A stretch of DNA of 13,101 nucleotides, taken from assembly GCA_963645165.1 (NCBI GenBank), contig CAVIQT010000021.1:1-13101 (forward strand), written 5' to 3'. Both the position numbers and the translations under genes were made by a program. Positions 1 to 7,491 of this stretch are shown one piece after another (position 1 is the stretch's first letter; the number at the start of each line of letters is the position of its first letter). The notes under the pieces are model-generated. The model was not told the DNA's origin. It ran no database searches and was given only the letters and a program-made list of their open reading frames with translations. This DNA comes from CAG-533 sp963645165. GTDB taxonomy: Bacteria; Bacillota_I; Bacilli_A; RF39; UBA660.

Positions 1-1020
1 CTTATTAATAATATAATTATATATAAAATAATTTGGATATAAATCCTTAAGAGATTTATCATAACCATTTAAAATAATACTAACTCTATTTTTATATTTA
101 ATAATTAATGCTCCCCCAATATACTTAAACTTATTCTTTCTAAGCCCCTCAGTCGCATTTACAATTTCATCTTTAAGTATTAATAAATCCCTATCAGACT
201 GCATCTTCGCATTTAAATTTTCCTCAGTATTATTATTTTGAATCAACTCATTATAATAATTATTATTTTCTAGTTCTTTCTCATATTCTTTTCTAGCACT
301 AATTAAATACTCCTCATAATCAACCTTTAACAAAAATAACTCTGCATCTTCATTAAAAGTATTTAAAATATTTCGGTAATAATTTATATTTTCATATGTA
401 TCATTTTTTATGACATTATAAAGAGTTGCAATATCCTTATTAGTCGCACTCTCAATAAATAAACCCTTTTTCTCTGATGCTTTTACCTTTTCTTTAGTAT
501 CATCACTTAAATCTTCAAATTTATAAGCCTTTAAATTAATATAAGGATTAATTCTTGGCATAATAAAATCTAATGGTTTAATTTCTCTTCTACGTTTAAA
601 GCCTAAATCTTTTAAAACATCAATAATATTTACATTTTGATTATAAGCCGGCATAAATCCATTTTTAGGAACTAACTGCCCAATTATAATCTCGGGATTA
701 ATCTTTAAAAAAGCACAATCTCTTTTCTTATAATACTCTGCCAAATCCTTAAAAAACATTCCTGTTAACTCTGTATTATAATAATCAATTAAAACGCCCT
801 TAGGTGCATAAGCGAACTTATAAACCGCCATCATCTTTTTGTTTAATATTAAAGAAGCAGCCACTAAATTATTACTATCATCTTTATATCCTATATAATC
901 ATAGTTAAACCCTTTTTCACCCATTAATTTAGCATAATTTGTAGTTTGACAATAATTTCTTAAAGGATGATTAGATGCAAAATCACTAAATTCTTGCATT
1001 GTTAATTCAACTACTCTCAT
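1..1020 (-). CDS. FemABX-type peptidoglycan bridge aminoacyltransferase, 3' end cut by window
   Basis: The minus strand is open from an ATG at 1018-1020 to the window edge, giving 340 codons. FemABX enzymes are usually somewhat over 400 residues, so the C-terminus is missing. Family features are visible: YKFAYAPKGVLIDY near residues 67-80 resembles the conserved Y-A-P-x-G-P segment. A proline-rich PRINPY lies near residue 155. A charged helical stretch near residues 220-275 fits the FemA coiled-coil arm, and YPNYFIYNYII near the cut end resembles the conserved second GNAT-like fold. Known members transfer amino acids from aminoacyl-tRNA to the lipid II side chain at the membrane. Which residue this one adds cannot be read here. 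AGAGGTG at 1027-1033 is a good ribosome site. The gene is divergent from enolase, and its presence implies a peptidoglycan wall. Confidence 0.85.
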   Translation of the reverse strand, partial: MRVVELTMQEFSDFASNHPLRNYCQTTNYAKLMGEKGFNYDYIGYKDDSNNLVAASLILNKKMMAVYKFAYAPKGVLIDYYNTELTGMFFKDLAEYYKKRDCAFLKINPEIIIGQLVPKNGFMPAYNQNVNIIDVLKDLGFKRRREIKPLDFIMPRINPYINLKAYKFEDLSDDTKEKVKASEKKGLFIESATNKDIATLYNVIKNDTYENINYYRNILNTFNEDAELFLLKVDYEEYLISARKEYEKELENNNYYNELIQNNNTEENLNAKMQSDRDLLILKDEIVNATEGLRKNKFKYIGGALIIKYKNRVSIILNGYDKSLKDLYPNYFIYNYIINK

Positions 1021-1038
1021 ATTAAACACCTCTAAAAT

Positions 1039-1068
1039 ATTATATCATAGACTGTAAACATCTGTTAA
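1039..1068 (-). promoter_or_regulatory. Promoter of the FemABX-like gene
   Basis: On the minus strand TTAACA (1068-1063) is followed after 18 bases by TATAAT (1044-1039). A TGA extension (1047-1045) sits just before the -10. The predicted transcript start is only a few bases before the AGAGGTG ribosome site, so the leader is very short. Confidence 0.65.
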
Positions 1069-1073
1069 TATTC

Positions 1074-1102
1074 TTGCCTTAAATTGACAATTATTTTATA
1101 AT
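1074..1102 (+). promoter_or_regulatory. Promoter of eno
   Basis: TTGCCT (1074-1079), a 17-base spacer and a perfect TATAAT (1097-1102) precede the GGAGG ribosome site at 1117-1121. A better -35 (TTGACA, 1084-1089) exists. The only -10 at proper distance from it is TATAGA at 1106, which would put the transcript start inside the ribosome site, so I prefer the first pairing. Confidence 0.55.
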
Positions 1103-1126
1103 TTTTATAGAAAATTGGAGGAACAA

Positions 1127-2344
1127 ATGAAAATAAAAAATATTTATGCAAGAGAAATTTTAGACTCAAGAGGTAATCCCACAGTAGAAACAGAACTAAC
1201 CTTAGAAAATAACCAAAAAGTTATGGCATCTGTGCCATCTGGCGCCTCAACTGGAACTAATGAAGCCCTTGAATTACGTGATAAAGATGAAAGATACCAT
1301 GGAAAAGGAGTAACTAAAGCAGTAAAAAATATAAATGAAATAATTAAGCCTGCCCTAATAAATCAAGAACTAAATCAAGAACAAATAGATAAATTATTAC
1401 TTGCCTTAGATGGAACTAAATTTAAAACTAATCTAGGCGCGAATGCAATATTAAGTGTATCTTTATGTGTTATGAAAGCCATCGCATTAACGGAAAATAA
1501 AGAACTCTACCAGTTATTTGCTGGTCCTTATACCATGCCTTATCCAATGATGAATATAATTAATGGTGGTGTTCATGCATCAAGTGGGCTAGAAATTCAA
1601 GAATTTATGATCGTACCTATGCAAAGTACTTTTAAAGAAAGATTAAGATGTGGCTCAGAAGTATTTCAAACTCTAAAAAGTATTTTAAAAGAAGAAGGAT
1701 ACTCCACCGCTGTAGGCGATGAAGGTGGTTTTGCCCCTAATTTTAAATCTATTGAAGATGCTCTAGAACATATTATAAAAGCCATAACTACATCAGGATA
1801 CACTCCTAAAAAAGACTTATCTATCGCCTTAGACTGTGCTGCCTCTGAATTTTATGATGGTGAAAAATATACTATAAATAAACAAAAATTAAGCAAAGAA
1901 GAATTAATTAACTATTACCTTAAACTAATAGATACATACCCAATTATTAGTATTGAAGATGCCTTTAGTGAAAATGATATTGACTCTATCAAGAAGTTAA
2001 CATCCCTAGTAAATGATAAAATAATGCTTGTTGGTGATGATTATTTTGTAACTAATATTGAATACCTAAAAAAAGGAATAACAGAAAGATATAATAACTC
2101 AATTCTTTTAAAAGCAAATCAAATTGGTACTATCACCGAGATGTTAGAAACCATTAAGTTAGCAAAAGAAAATAATTTTAAAACCATCATATCTCATCGA
2201 AGTGGTGAAACCGAAGATACCTTCATTGCTGATTTAGCCGTTGGTTTAAATTTAGGCTTTATTAAAACAGGATCCCTATGCCGCGGCGAAAGAATTTGCA
2301 AATACAATAGATTACTTAGAATAGAAGAACAATTAGAAAAATAG
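1127..2344 (+). CDS. eno: Enolase (phosphopyruvate hydratase)
   Basis: Interconverts 2-phosphoglycerate and phosphoenolpyruvate in cytosolic glycolysis. The ATG at 1127 is chosen over an in-frame TTG at 1115, because GGAGG (1117-1121) sits 5 bases before it and enolases begin with this kind of MxIxxIYAREILDSRGNPT segment. The product is 405 residues, short of the usual roughly 430, and the C-terminal tail after RIEEQLEK is missing. All expected active-site residues are present: the S41 loop (SGAST), H150, E159, the general acid E199 in GDEGGF, metal ligands D236, E277 and D304, K329 in LLKANQIGT, the SHRSGETED loop, and K380. Several usually invariant neighbours differ: IEDA instead of IEDG, KANQ instead of KVNQ or KLNQ, and GSLCRGER near the end. 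The gene is not beside gapA, pgk, tpi or gpm. It may form an operon with the ABC-F gene 29 bases downstream. Confidence 0.95.
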   Translation: MKIKNIYAREILDSRGNPTVETELTLENNQKVMASVPSGASTGTNEALELRDKDERYHGKGVTKAVKNINEIIKPALINQELNQEQIDKLLLALDGTKFKTNLGANAILSVSLCVMKAIALTENKELYQLFAGPYTMPYPMMNIINGGVHASSGLEIQEFMIVPMQSTFKERLRCGSEVFQTLKSILKEEGYSTAVGDEGGFAPNFKSIEDALEHIIKAITTSGYTPKKDLSIALDCAASEFYDGEKYTINKQKLSKEELINYYLKLIDTYPIISIEDAFSENDIDSIKKLTSLVNDKIMLVGDDYFVTNIEYLKKGITERYNNSILLKANQIGTITEMLETIKLAKENNFKTIISHRSGETEDTFIADLAVGLNLGFIKTGSLCRGERICKYNRLLRIEEQLEK

Positions 2345-2373
2345 TAACCCTATATAAGAAAGGAAAAGCAAAT

Positions 2374-3933
2374 GTGCTAGAATTTAACAATATTAGTATT
2401 ACTTTAATAAATAATAATAGACCAATCATTAAAGATTTTTCCTTTATACTGCATTCTAAAGAAAAAATTGCCATTATTGGTGAAGAAGGAAATGGCAAAA
2501 GCACATTGCTTAAGTTGGTTGCAGACTCTAAAAAAGTTAAAGAATATGCCATTATCAAAGGAAATATAAATACCCATAACATGACAATCGGTTATTTAGA
2601 ACAAAATTTTGATCCTCACTGGAATGATGAATCACCCCTAAACTTTTTCTTAAAAAATGATTATAATGATGAAATTAACTATGATAATTATAATTTACTA
2701 AATGACTTTTACTCCTACATAGCGAAATTTAATATCAGAAAAACTATTTTAAATGATAATGAAAATATTAAAAATTTATCAGGTGGTGAAAAAGTTAAAC
2801 TAAAACTAATTAAAATATTATGTCATAATCCAGATATTTTGCTACTAGATGAACCTACAAACGATATTGATATAGATACATTAAAATGGTTAGAAGACTT
2901 TATAAATACTACTGAAAAACCTATATTATACATATCCCATGATGAAACTCTTTTAGAAAAAACCGCTACCGGTATTATTCATCTTGAACAGACCAAGAGA
3001 AAAACTGACTGTCGCCATACTATTTCCTATCTTACATATAAAGAATATATTGAACAAAGATTAAAAAAACTATCACATCAAGAACAAATCGCTAAAAAAG
3101 AAAGAACTGATTATAACAAGCAGACATCTAACTTTAAAGAAGTATTTCAAAAAGTTGAATACCAACAAAATACAATAACTAGAGCAGATCCCCATGGAGC
3201 TGCACTACTAAAGAAAAAAATGAAATCTCTAAAATCCCAAGAAAAAAGATATGAAAGAGAAAAAAATGACTTTATCGATATGCCAGATGTAGAAGAAGCT
3301 ATAAATTTACAAAATGCTGAAATTGAACCAATACCTAATGGGAAAATTATCCTAGATTTAAACCTACAGAACCTAAAAGCAGGAAACAACCTTCTATCAC
3401 AAAATATAAAACTAACAGTTAAAGGTAAAACCCATCTTGTCATAATTGGTCAAAATGGTTCCGGTAAAACTACTCTAATTAAAGAAACATATCAAATTTT
3501 AAATCAAAAAAATGATATAATTCTAGGTTATATGCCTCAAAACTATGAAGATCTTTTAGACTTAGAGATGACTCCAATAGACTATTTATCTAAAAATAAT
3601 TCATCTAAAGATTTTGTTACTAAAGCAAGAACCTATCTAGGTAGTTTAAAATTTACATCAGAAGAAGCAACTAGCAAAATTAAATTTTTAAGTGGTGGTC
3701 AAAAAGCCAAATTACTTCTTCTAAAACTAATCTTAGAAAAATCTAACGTTCTTTTATTAGATGAACCAACTAGAAACTTAAGCCCCTTATCTAACCCCAT
3801 CATAAGAAATATCTTAAAAGAATATAGTGGAACAATTATAAGCATCAGTCATGATAGAAAATACATTAATGAAGTATGTAATGATATCTATATGCTTACT
3901 AAAGATGGTCTAGTGCCTAAATCTTCCTACTAA
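2374..3933 (+). CDS. ABC-F family ATPase (ribosome-associated, two ABC domains)
   Basis: The product has 519 residues and two ATP-binding cassettes on one chain without membrane segments, the layout of ABC-F proteins, which bind the ribosomal E site and act in translation or antibiotic protection. Cassette 1: Walker A GEEGNGKST (36-44), signature LSGGE (135-139), Walker B LLLDEPT with D159/E160, switch SHDE. A charged linker at about 225-300, with the segment DPHGAALLKKKMKSLKSQE, separates the cassettes. Cassette 2: Walker A GQNGSGKTT (359-367), LSGGQ (439-443), D463/E464 and SHDR. Both catalytic glutamates are kept, so both sites look active. Translation must start at GTG 2374: the overlapping ATG at 2372 stops after two codons. 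AAAGG ends 10 bases upstream. No terminator separates it from eno. I cannot tell a housekeeping member from a resistance member (Vga/Lsa/OptrA type). Confidence 0.9.
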   Translation: MLEFNNISITLINNNRPIIKDFSFILHSKEKIAIIGEEGNGKSTLLKLVADSKKVKEYAIIKGNINTHNMTIGYLEQNFDPHWNDESPLNFFLKNDYNDEINYDNYNLLNDFYSYIAKFNIRKTILNDNENIKNLSGGEKVKLKLIKILCHNPDILLLDEPTNDIDIDTLKWLEDFINTTEKPILYISHDETLLEKTATGIIHLEQTKRKTDCRHTISYLTYKEYIEQRLKKLSHQEQIAKKERTDYNKQTSNFKEVFQKVEYQQNTITRADPHGAALLKKKMKSLKSQEKRYEREKNDFIDMPDVEEAINLQNAEIEPIPNGKIILDLNLQNLKAGNNLLSQNIKLTVKGKTHLVIIGQNGSGKTTLIKETYQILNQKNDIILGYMPQNYEDLLDLEMTPIDYLSKNNSSKDFVTKARTYLGSLKFTSEEATSKIKFLSGGQKAKLLLLKLILEKSNVLLLDEPTRNLSPLSNPIIRNILKEYSGTIISISHDRKYINEVCNDIYMLTKDGLVPKSSY

Positions 3934-3974
3934 GATTTAATACTATTTACTATAAAGTAAGAAACTAACTTCTA

Positions 3975-3980
3975 TATAAT
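3975..3980 (+). promoter_or_regulatory. -10 element before the guanine deaminase gene
   Basis: A perfect TATAAT followed by ATTTTA matches the start region of the FemABX and secA promoters. No convincing -35 is present at 16-18 bases. Just upstream a small perfect inverted repeat, TTACT-ATAA-AGTAA (3947-3960), lies where a regulator or weak hairpin could act. Confidence 0.45.
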
Positions 3981-4004
3981 ATTTTAAAAAAGGAATGATA
4001 AAAA

Positions 4005-4466
4005 ATGAATAAATATATGAAAATTGCCAAAGAAAATGCCGATAATGGCGTTTTAAAAAAAGAAGGAGGCCCATTTGGAGCTGTTATTATAGATAGAAAT
4101 GGAAATATAATTTCAAATGGAAATAATAAAGTATTAAAAAATAATGATCCAACTGCTCATGCTGAAATTGTAGCAATTAGAAATGCCTGTAAAAAATTAA
4201 ATACATATGATTTATCAGGATACATATTATACACCTCTTGTGAACCATGTCCCATGTGTTTATCAGCAATAATATGGGCAAATATTAAAGATGTCTATTA
4301 TGGCTGTACAAAAGATGATGCCCGAGAAATAGGCTTTAGAGATGATGATATCTATAATTATTTAAAAGGTAATAACAAAGATTTAATACATTTAACCCAT
4401 CTAGATAGAGATGAATGTATTAAGACATTTGAGCAATATAAAAAAGAAAATGGAACTATTTATTAA
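4005..4466 (+). CDS. guaD: Guanine deaminase (CDA-superfamily, GuaD type)
   Basis: Hydrolyses guanine to xanthine and ammonia, a cytosolic step of purine salvage and nitrogen recovery. The 153-residue product matches the small zinc guanine deaminase of Bacillus rather than TadA. GGPFGAV (21-27) precedes NDPTAHAE, with zinc ligand H52 and catalytic E54. SCEPCPMC carries zinc cysteines C82 and C85 (TadA normally has LEPCPMC). The AREIGFRDDDIY segment resembles the A-x-x-x-GF-D-D-x-x-IY motif of GuaD. The protein ends in tyrosine, as the B. subtilis enzyme does, where the swapped C-terminal tail helps close the partner's active site. AAAGGA sits about 10 bases before the ATG. No other purine gene is visible nearby. 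A tRNA adenosine deaminase is the main alternative but fits less well. Confidence 0.82.
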   Translation: MNKYMKIAKENADNGVLKKEGGPFGAVIIDRNGNIISNGNNKVLKNNDPTAHAEIVAIRNACKKLNTYDLSGYILYTSCEPCPMCLSAIIWANIKDVYYGCTKDDAREIGFRDDDIYNYLKGNNKDLIHLTHLDRDECIKTFEQYKKENGTIY

Positions 4467-4510
4467 ATATGCAACATAACTCTTATATTCAAATATTTTC
4501 TTGCATATTT
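4465..4510 (+). repeat. Perfect 10-base inverted repeat between guaD and secG
   Basis: AAATATGCAA (4465-4474) and TTGCATATTT (4501-4510) are exact reverse complements around a 26-base loop. The left arm begins inside the guaD stop codon. The right arm covers the likely -35 of secG. There is no T-run after it, so it is a poor classical terminator. It could be a weak terminator or an operator. Confidence 0.6.
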
Positions 4511-4529
4511 CATCTCTTTATGTTAAATT
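4501..4529 (+). promoter_or_regulatory. Probable promoter of secG
   Basis: TTGCAT (4501-4506), 17 bases, then TAAATT (4524-4529) preceded by a TGT extension (4521-4523). The -35 half lies inside the right arm of the inverted repeat that follows guaD. Confidence 0.45.
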
Positions 4530-4550
4530 ATTACATGTCAGGTGATGAAT

Positions 4551-4766
4551 ATGGAAACAGCTTTATTAATTGTATCAATATTACTAATTGCCATTGTACT
4601 TTTACAAAGTAACAAAGCAAGTGATGGAGGACAAATTATAACTGGTGGTAATACTGAATTATTTTCTAACCAAAAAGAAAGAGGATCAGAACTACTAATA
4701 AGTAGAATTACTCTCGTTTTAGGTTTAGCGTTCTTTGTATTATCATTCTTAATATACATGAGTTAA
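4551..4766 (+). CDS. secG: Preprotein translocase subunit SecG
   Basis: Small accessory membrane subunit of the SecYEG channel that eases SecA-driven protein export. The product has 71 residues, close to the family's usual 70-80. Two hydrophobic segments (about 2-19 and 49-70) flank a polar loop containing SDGGQIITGGNTELF and QKERG, the typical S-G-G-x-E-x-LF and Q-K-x-RG pattern of Bacillus SecG. Start choice: AGGTGAT (4540-4546) is the ribosome site, which makes the ATG at 4551 better than the in-frame GTG/ATG at 4542/4545 that overlap it. It precedes rnr and smpB as in Bacillus-type genomes, but the usual carboxylesterase gene between secG and rnr is absent. It is terminated by its own hairpin. 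secA, its working partner, lies about 4.4 kb downstream. Confidence 0.93.
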   Translation: METALLIVSILLIAIVLLQSNKASDGGQIITGGNTELFSNQKERGSELLISRITLVLGLAFFVLSFLIYMS

Positions 4767-4769
4767 CTT

Positions 4770-4791
4770 AAATGCCTGTCGGCATTTTTTT
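4770..4791 (+). terminator. Intrinsic terminator after secG
   Basis: Stem AAATGCC/GGCATTT (7 pairs) with loop TGTC, continuing into an unbroken run of seven T residues (4785-4791). Confidence 0.88.
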
Positions 4792-4833
4792 CTTGCCCAT
4801 AAACATAAAAACTAAATATAAAACTAAAAATCA

Positions 4834-4842
4834 TGATATAAT
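4834..4842 (+). promoter_or_regulatory. Extended -10 promoter of rnr-smpB
   Basis: TGATATAAT (4834-4842), a consensus extended -10, followed by ATT. No good -35 is present. GGAGG (4855-4859) starts 12 bases later, so the leader is very short. Confidence 0.65.
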
Positions 4843-4864
4843 ATTAATATGATAGGAGGATTCA

Positions 4865-6979
4865 ATGAAAGAAGAAATATTAAAACTATTAAATGACAAA
4901 TATGAAGCTTTAGACTTAATTGAAATAAACGATTTACTTAACTTATCTACCCCAGAAGATTTAAAACTATTAGAAAAAACCTTAAATACCTTAGTAGACG
5001 AACTTACTTTATATAAAACTAAAAAAGACAAATACATACTATATAAAAACAATCCTAGCATAAAAGCTGGAAAAATAAGCATTAATAAATCAGGAAATGG
5101 GTTCCTTCTTCAAGAAGGAGAAGACTTATACATCGATTATGTCAATTTAAATGGTGCGATAGACGGCGATGAAGTACTAGTTGAACTAATAACCTATAAA
5201 GGAAAAAGTGAAGGCAAAGTCCTAAAAATATTAAAAAGAAACATCAAAAATATTGTTGGAGAAATTCTATTTAAAAATAACAAGCCAACTCTTATCCTAG
5301 ATGATAAAAAGAAAAAAATAACTGTCGAACTAGATCCGAATACTACCCATAACTGTGTAGATGGCACTAAAGTAGCGGTAAATCTAGTAAAAGAAAAAAG
5401 CCGTAATAACTATATTGGTAAAGTAGTAAGCGTTCTAGGCCATAAAGATGATCCAGGAGTAGACATTAAATCTGTCGCTTGCAAATATGAAATATATGAA
5501 GAATTTTCTAAAGAAGCAAACGAAATGGCAAATAACTTACCAATCATGGTAGAAGAAAAAGATTTAAAAAACCGTAAAGACTTAACCAGTGAAGTAATAT
5601 TTACTATAGATGGTGATGACACTAAAGATATAGATGACGCTATAAGTTTAAAAACAAACTATGATTACTATACCCTAGGAGTTCACATAGCTGATGTAAG
5701 TTATTATGTAACTAAAGATAGTCCTTTAGATAAAGAAGCCTTTAAAAGGGGAACTAGTTCTTATCTTGCTGACTCAGTAATACCTATGCTTCCTCATAAA
5801 CTATCTAATGGTATATGTTCACTAAACCCTAATGTTATAAGATTAACTATATCATGTGTAATGGATATTGACTTTAATGGTAATGTAATAAAATATGATA
5901 TCTTTCCAAGTTATATAAAATCATCTAAAAAAATGACTTATAACAAAGTTAATGATATTTTAATGAATAATATAGTTGATCCTGAATATGAATCATATAA
6001 AGATATTCTAATAGAAATGAATAAACTAGCTAAAATATTAAGAAGACATAAAGAAAAAAGAGGATACATTGACTTTGATATAGATGAACCTAAACTAATC
6101 TGTGATAATACAGGAAAATGTATAGATGTTAAAAGACGACTTCGCTTTGATGCCGAAAAAATGATTGAAGACTTTATGATTGCTGCTAATGAAACTGTCG
6201 CATCTCACATTTATAATATGGATTTACCATTCATATATCGTGTTCACGGAACTCCTAAAGAAGAAAAAATAGAAGACTTTATTCACTTAGTAGGTCAAAT
6301 GGGTTATAAAATAGTTGGTAAATTCAAAGGCAATATAAAACCAACATCCCTTCAAAAAATGCTAAAACAAATAAATGATAAACCAGAATATCCTATACTA
6401 TCTGAAATCCTTCTTCGCTCCATGCAAAAAGCTATATACTCTAAAGATAACATTGGTCACTTTGGTTTAGGAAGTAGATGCTATACTCACTTTACTAGCC
6501 CTATAAGAAGATATCCTGATTTAAATGTTCATAGGCTCCTAAGAATATATCTATTTGAAAATAAACTAGATGATAATGTCACCGACTACTGGAATGAAAA
6601 CCTAGAGTATATAACCGCTAATTGTAGTGAAAGAGAAAGGGCAGCAGTAGATGCCGAAAGAGAAGTTGATGACATGAAAATGGCTGAATTTATGGAAAGC
6701 AAAATAGGCTGCATTTATGAAGGAACCATAAGTGGTGTTAATAGCTTTGGTATGTTTATAGTATTAGATAACTTAGTAGAAGGCCTAGTTCATATAAATA
6801 CAATGGATAATGATTTTTATACATATGTTCCCGAATGCTTTTCCCTTATTGGTCATGAAAGCAAAAAAAGATATCGCCTAGGTGATAAAGTAAAAGTTAA
6901 AGTAGTATCCGCTTCTAAAGAAGCAAAAACAATTGATTTCGTCTTACTGGATGGTGATAAACGTGGAAATAAAAAATAG
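4865..6979 (+). CDS. rnr: Ribonuclease R (3'-5' exoribonuclease)
   Basis: Processive RNase that degrades structured RNA from the 3' end and takes part in RNA quality control and trans-translation. The 704 residues show the full order: an N-terminal winged-helix-like segment (about 1-60), two cold-shock OB folds (about 67-125 and 130-205), the RNB catalytic domain (about 235-560) and an S1 domain (about 615-697). The metal-binding cluster IDGDDTKDIDD supplies D249, D255, D257 and D258. Also seen are HIADVSYYV, LADSVIPMLPHKLSNGICSL and HFTSPIRRYPDL, all diagnostic. The C-terminal basic tail is only a few residues, shorter than in B. subtilis (about 780 residues). ATG 4865 follows GGAGG by 5 bases. 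The 3' end overlaps the likely smpB start, so the two are translationally coupled. Confidence 0.96.
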   Translation: MKEEILKLLNDKYEALDLIEINDLLNLSTPEDLKLLEKTLNTLVDELTLYKTKKDKYILYKNNPSIKAGKISINKSGNGFLLQEGEDLYIDYVNLNGAIDGDEVLVELITYKGKSEGKVLKILKRNIKNIVGEILFKNNKPTLILDDKKKKITVELDPNTTHNCVDGTKVAVNLVKEKSRNNYIGKVVSVLGHKDDPGVDIKSVACKYEIYEEFSKEANEMANNLPIMVEEKDLKNRKDLTSEVIFTIDGDDTKDIDDAISLKTNYDYYTLGVHIADVSYYVTKDSPLDKEAFKRGTSSYLADSVIPMLPHKLSNGICSLNPNVIRLTISCVMDIDFNGNVIKYDIFPSYIKSSKKMTYNKVNDILMNNIVDPEYESYKDILIEMNKLAKILRRHKEKRGYIDFDIDEPKLICDNTGKCIDVKRRLRFDAEKMIEDFMIAANETVASHIYNMDLPFIYRVHGTPKEEKIEDFIHLVGQMGYKIVGKFKGNIKPTSLQKMLKQINDKPEYPILSEILLRSMQKAIYSKDNIGHFGLGSRCYTHFTSPIRRYPDLNVHRLLRIYLFENKLDDNVTDYWNENLEYITANCSERERAAVDAEREVDDMKMAEFMESKIGCIYEGTISGVNSFGMFIVLDNLVEGLVHINTMDNDFYTYVPECFSLIGHESKKRYRLGDKVKVKVVSASKEAKTIDFVLLDGDKRGNKK

Positions 6980-7388
6980 AAAAGCCTATTTTGATTACTT
7001 CATTATAAAAGAAATAGAAGCAGGTATTGTATTAACCGGCACCGAAATAAAATCTATTAGAAAAGGTAGCTGTAACCTAAAAGATTCATATGCTAAAATT
7101 AAAAATAATGAAGTATATATAATAAATATGTTCATCTCTAAATACGATGAAGGAAACCGCTTCAATCATGAAGAAAGAAGAACAAGAAAACTATTACTAC
7201 ATAAAAATGAAATAAAACGCTTACTAGAATATACTAGTAAAGAAGGATACACTTTAATACCCCTAAAATTATACTTTAAAAATCAAAAAGCGAAAGTATT
7301 AATTGGTATATGTAAAGGAAAACACAATTACGACAAAAGAAGAGCTATTAAAGAAAGAGAATTAAAAAAGGAAACTATAAACTATTAA
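6963..7388 (+). CDS. smpB: SsrA-binding protein SmpB
   Basis: Binds tmRNA and brings it to stalled ribosomes for trans-translation. Family motifs are clear: KAYFDYFI, EAGIVLTGTEIKSIR, NLKDSYAKI, GNRFNHEERRTRKLLLH and the tail KGKHNYDKRRAIKEREL. I choose GTG 6963 (141 residues) because SmpB proteins begin about this far before the K-A-x-x-DYF motif and GGTG (6953-6956) lies 6 bases upstream. ATG 6951 and GTG 6954 are in frame but lack a ribosome site. Either choice overlaps the end of rnr (17 bases for 6963). SmpB is normally followed by or near ssrA, but no tmRNA-like sequence follows here. Confidence 0.93.
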   Translation: MEIKNRKAYFDYFIIKEIEAGIVLTGTEIKSIRKGSCNLKDSYAKIKNNEVYIINMFISKYDEGNRFNHEERRTRKLLLHKNEIKRLLEYTSKEGYTLIPLKLYFKNQKAKVLIGICKGKHNYDKRRAIKERELKKETINY

Positions 7389-7414
7389 AAAAATATAATA
7401 TTTATCTTAAGTTA

Positions 7415-7423
7415 TGTTATAAT
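7415..7423 (+). promoter_or_regulatory. Extended -10 promoter of the LytTR gene
   Basis: TGTTATAAT (7415-7423) is an extended -10. No clear -35 is seen. It predicts a leader of about 60 bases, longer than most in this window. Confidence 0.5.
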
Positions 7424-7491
7424 TTATAAAGACTTATCATTTTATAAAAACATAAAAATATCCAAGAAAGAACCAAGGTATAAATACTTAA

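Noticed and set aside
1115..1126. In-frame TTG as start of enolase, adding four residues.
   Set aside because: It overlaps the GGAGG ribosome site, and the ATG at 1127 fits both the spacing and the family's N-terminus.
2316..3443. Minus-strand open frames of 80-100 codons opposite eno and the ABC-F gene.
   Set aside because: They lie wholly opposite well-conserved genes, have no ribosome sites, and their hydrophobic content is what A-rich coding strands give in reverse.
4005..4466. tRNA adenosine deaminase (TadA) as identity of the small deaminase.
   Set aside because: SCEPCPMC instead of LEPCPMC, the GFRDDDIY segment and the terminal tyrosine match guanine deaminase better.
7389..7491. tmRNA gene after smpB.
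   Set aside because: The gap is only about 100 bases, has no acceptor-stem or tag-peptide sequence, and is explained by the LytTR promoter and leader.
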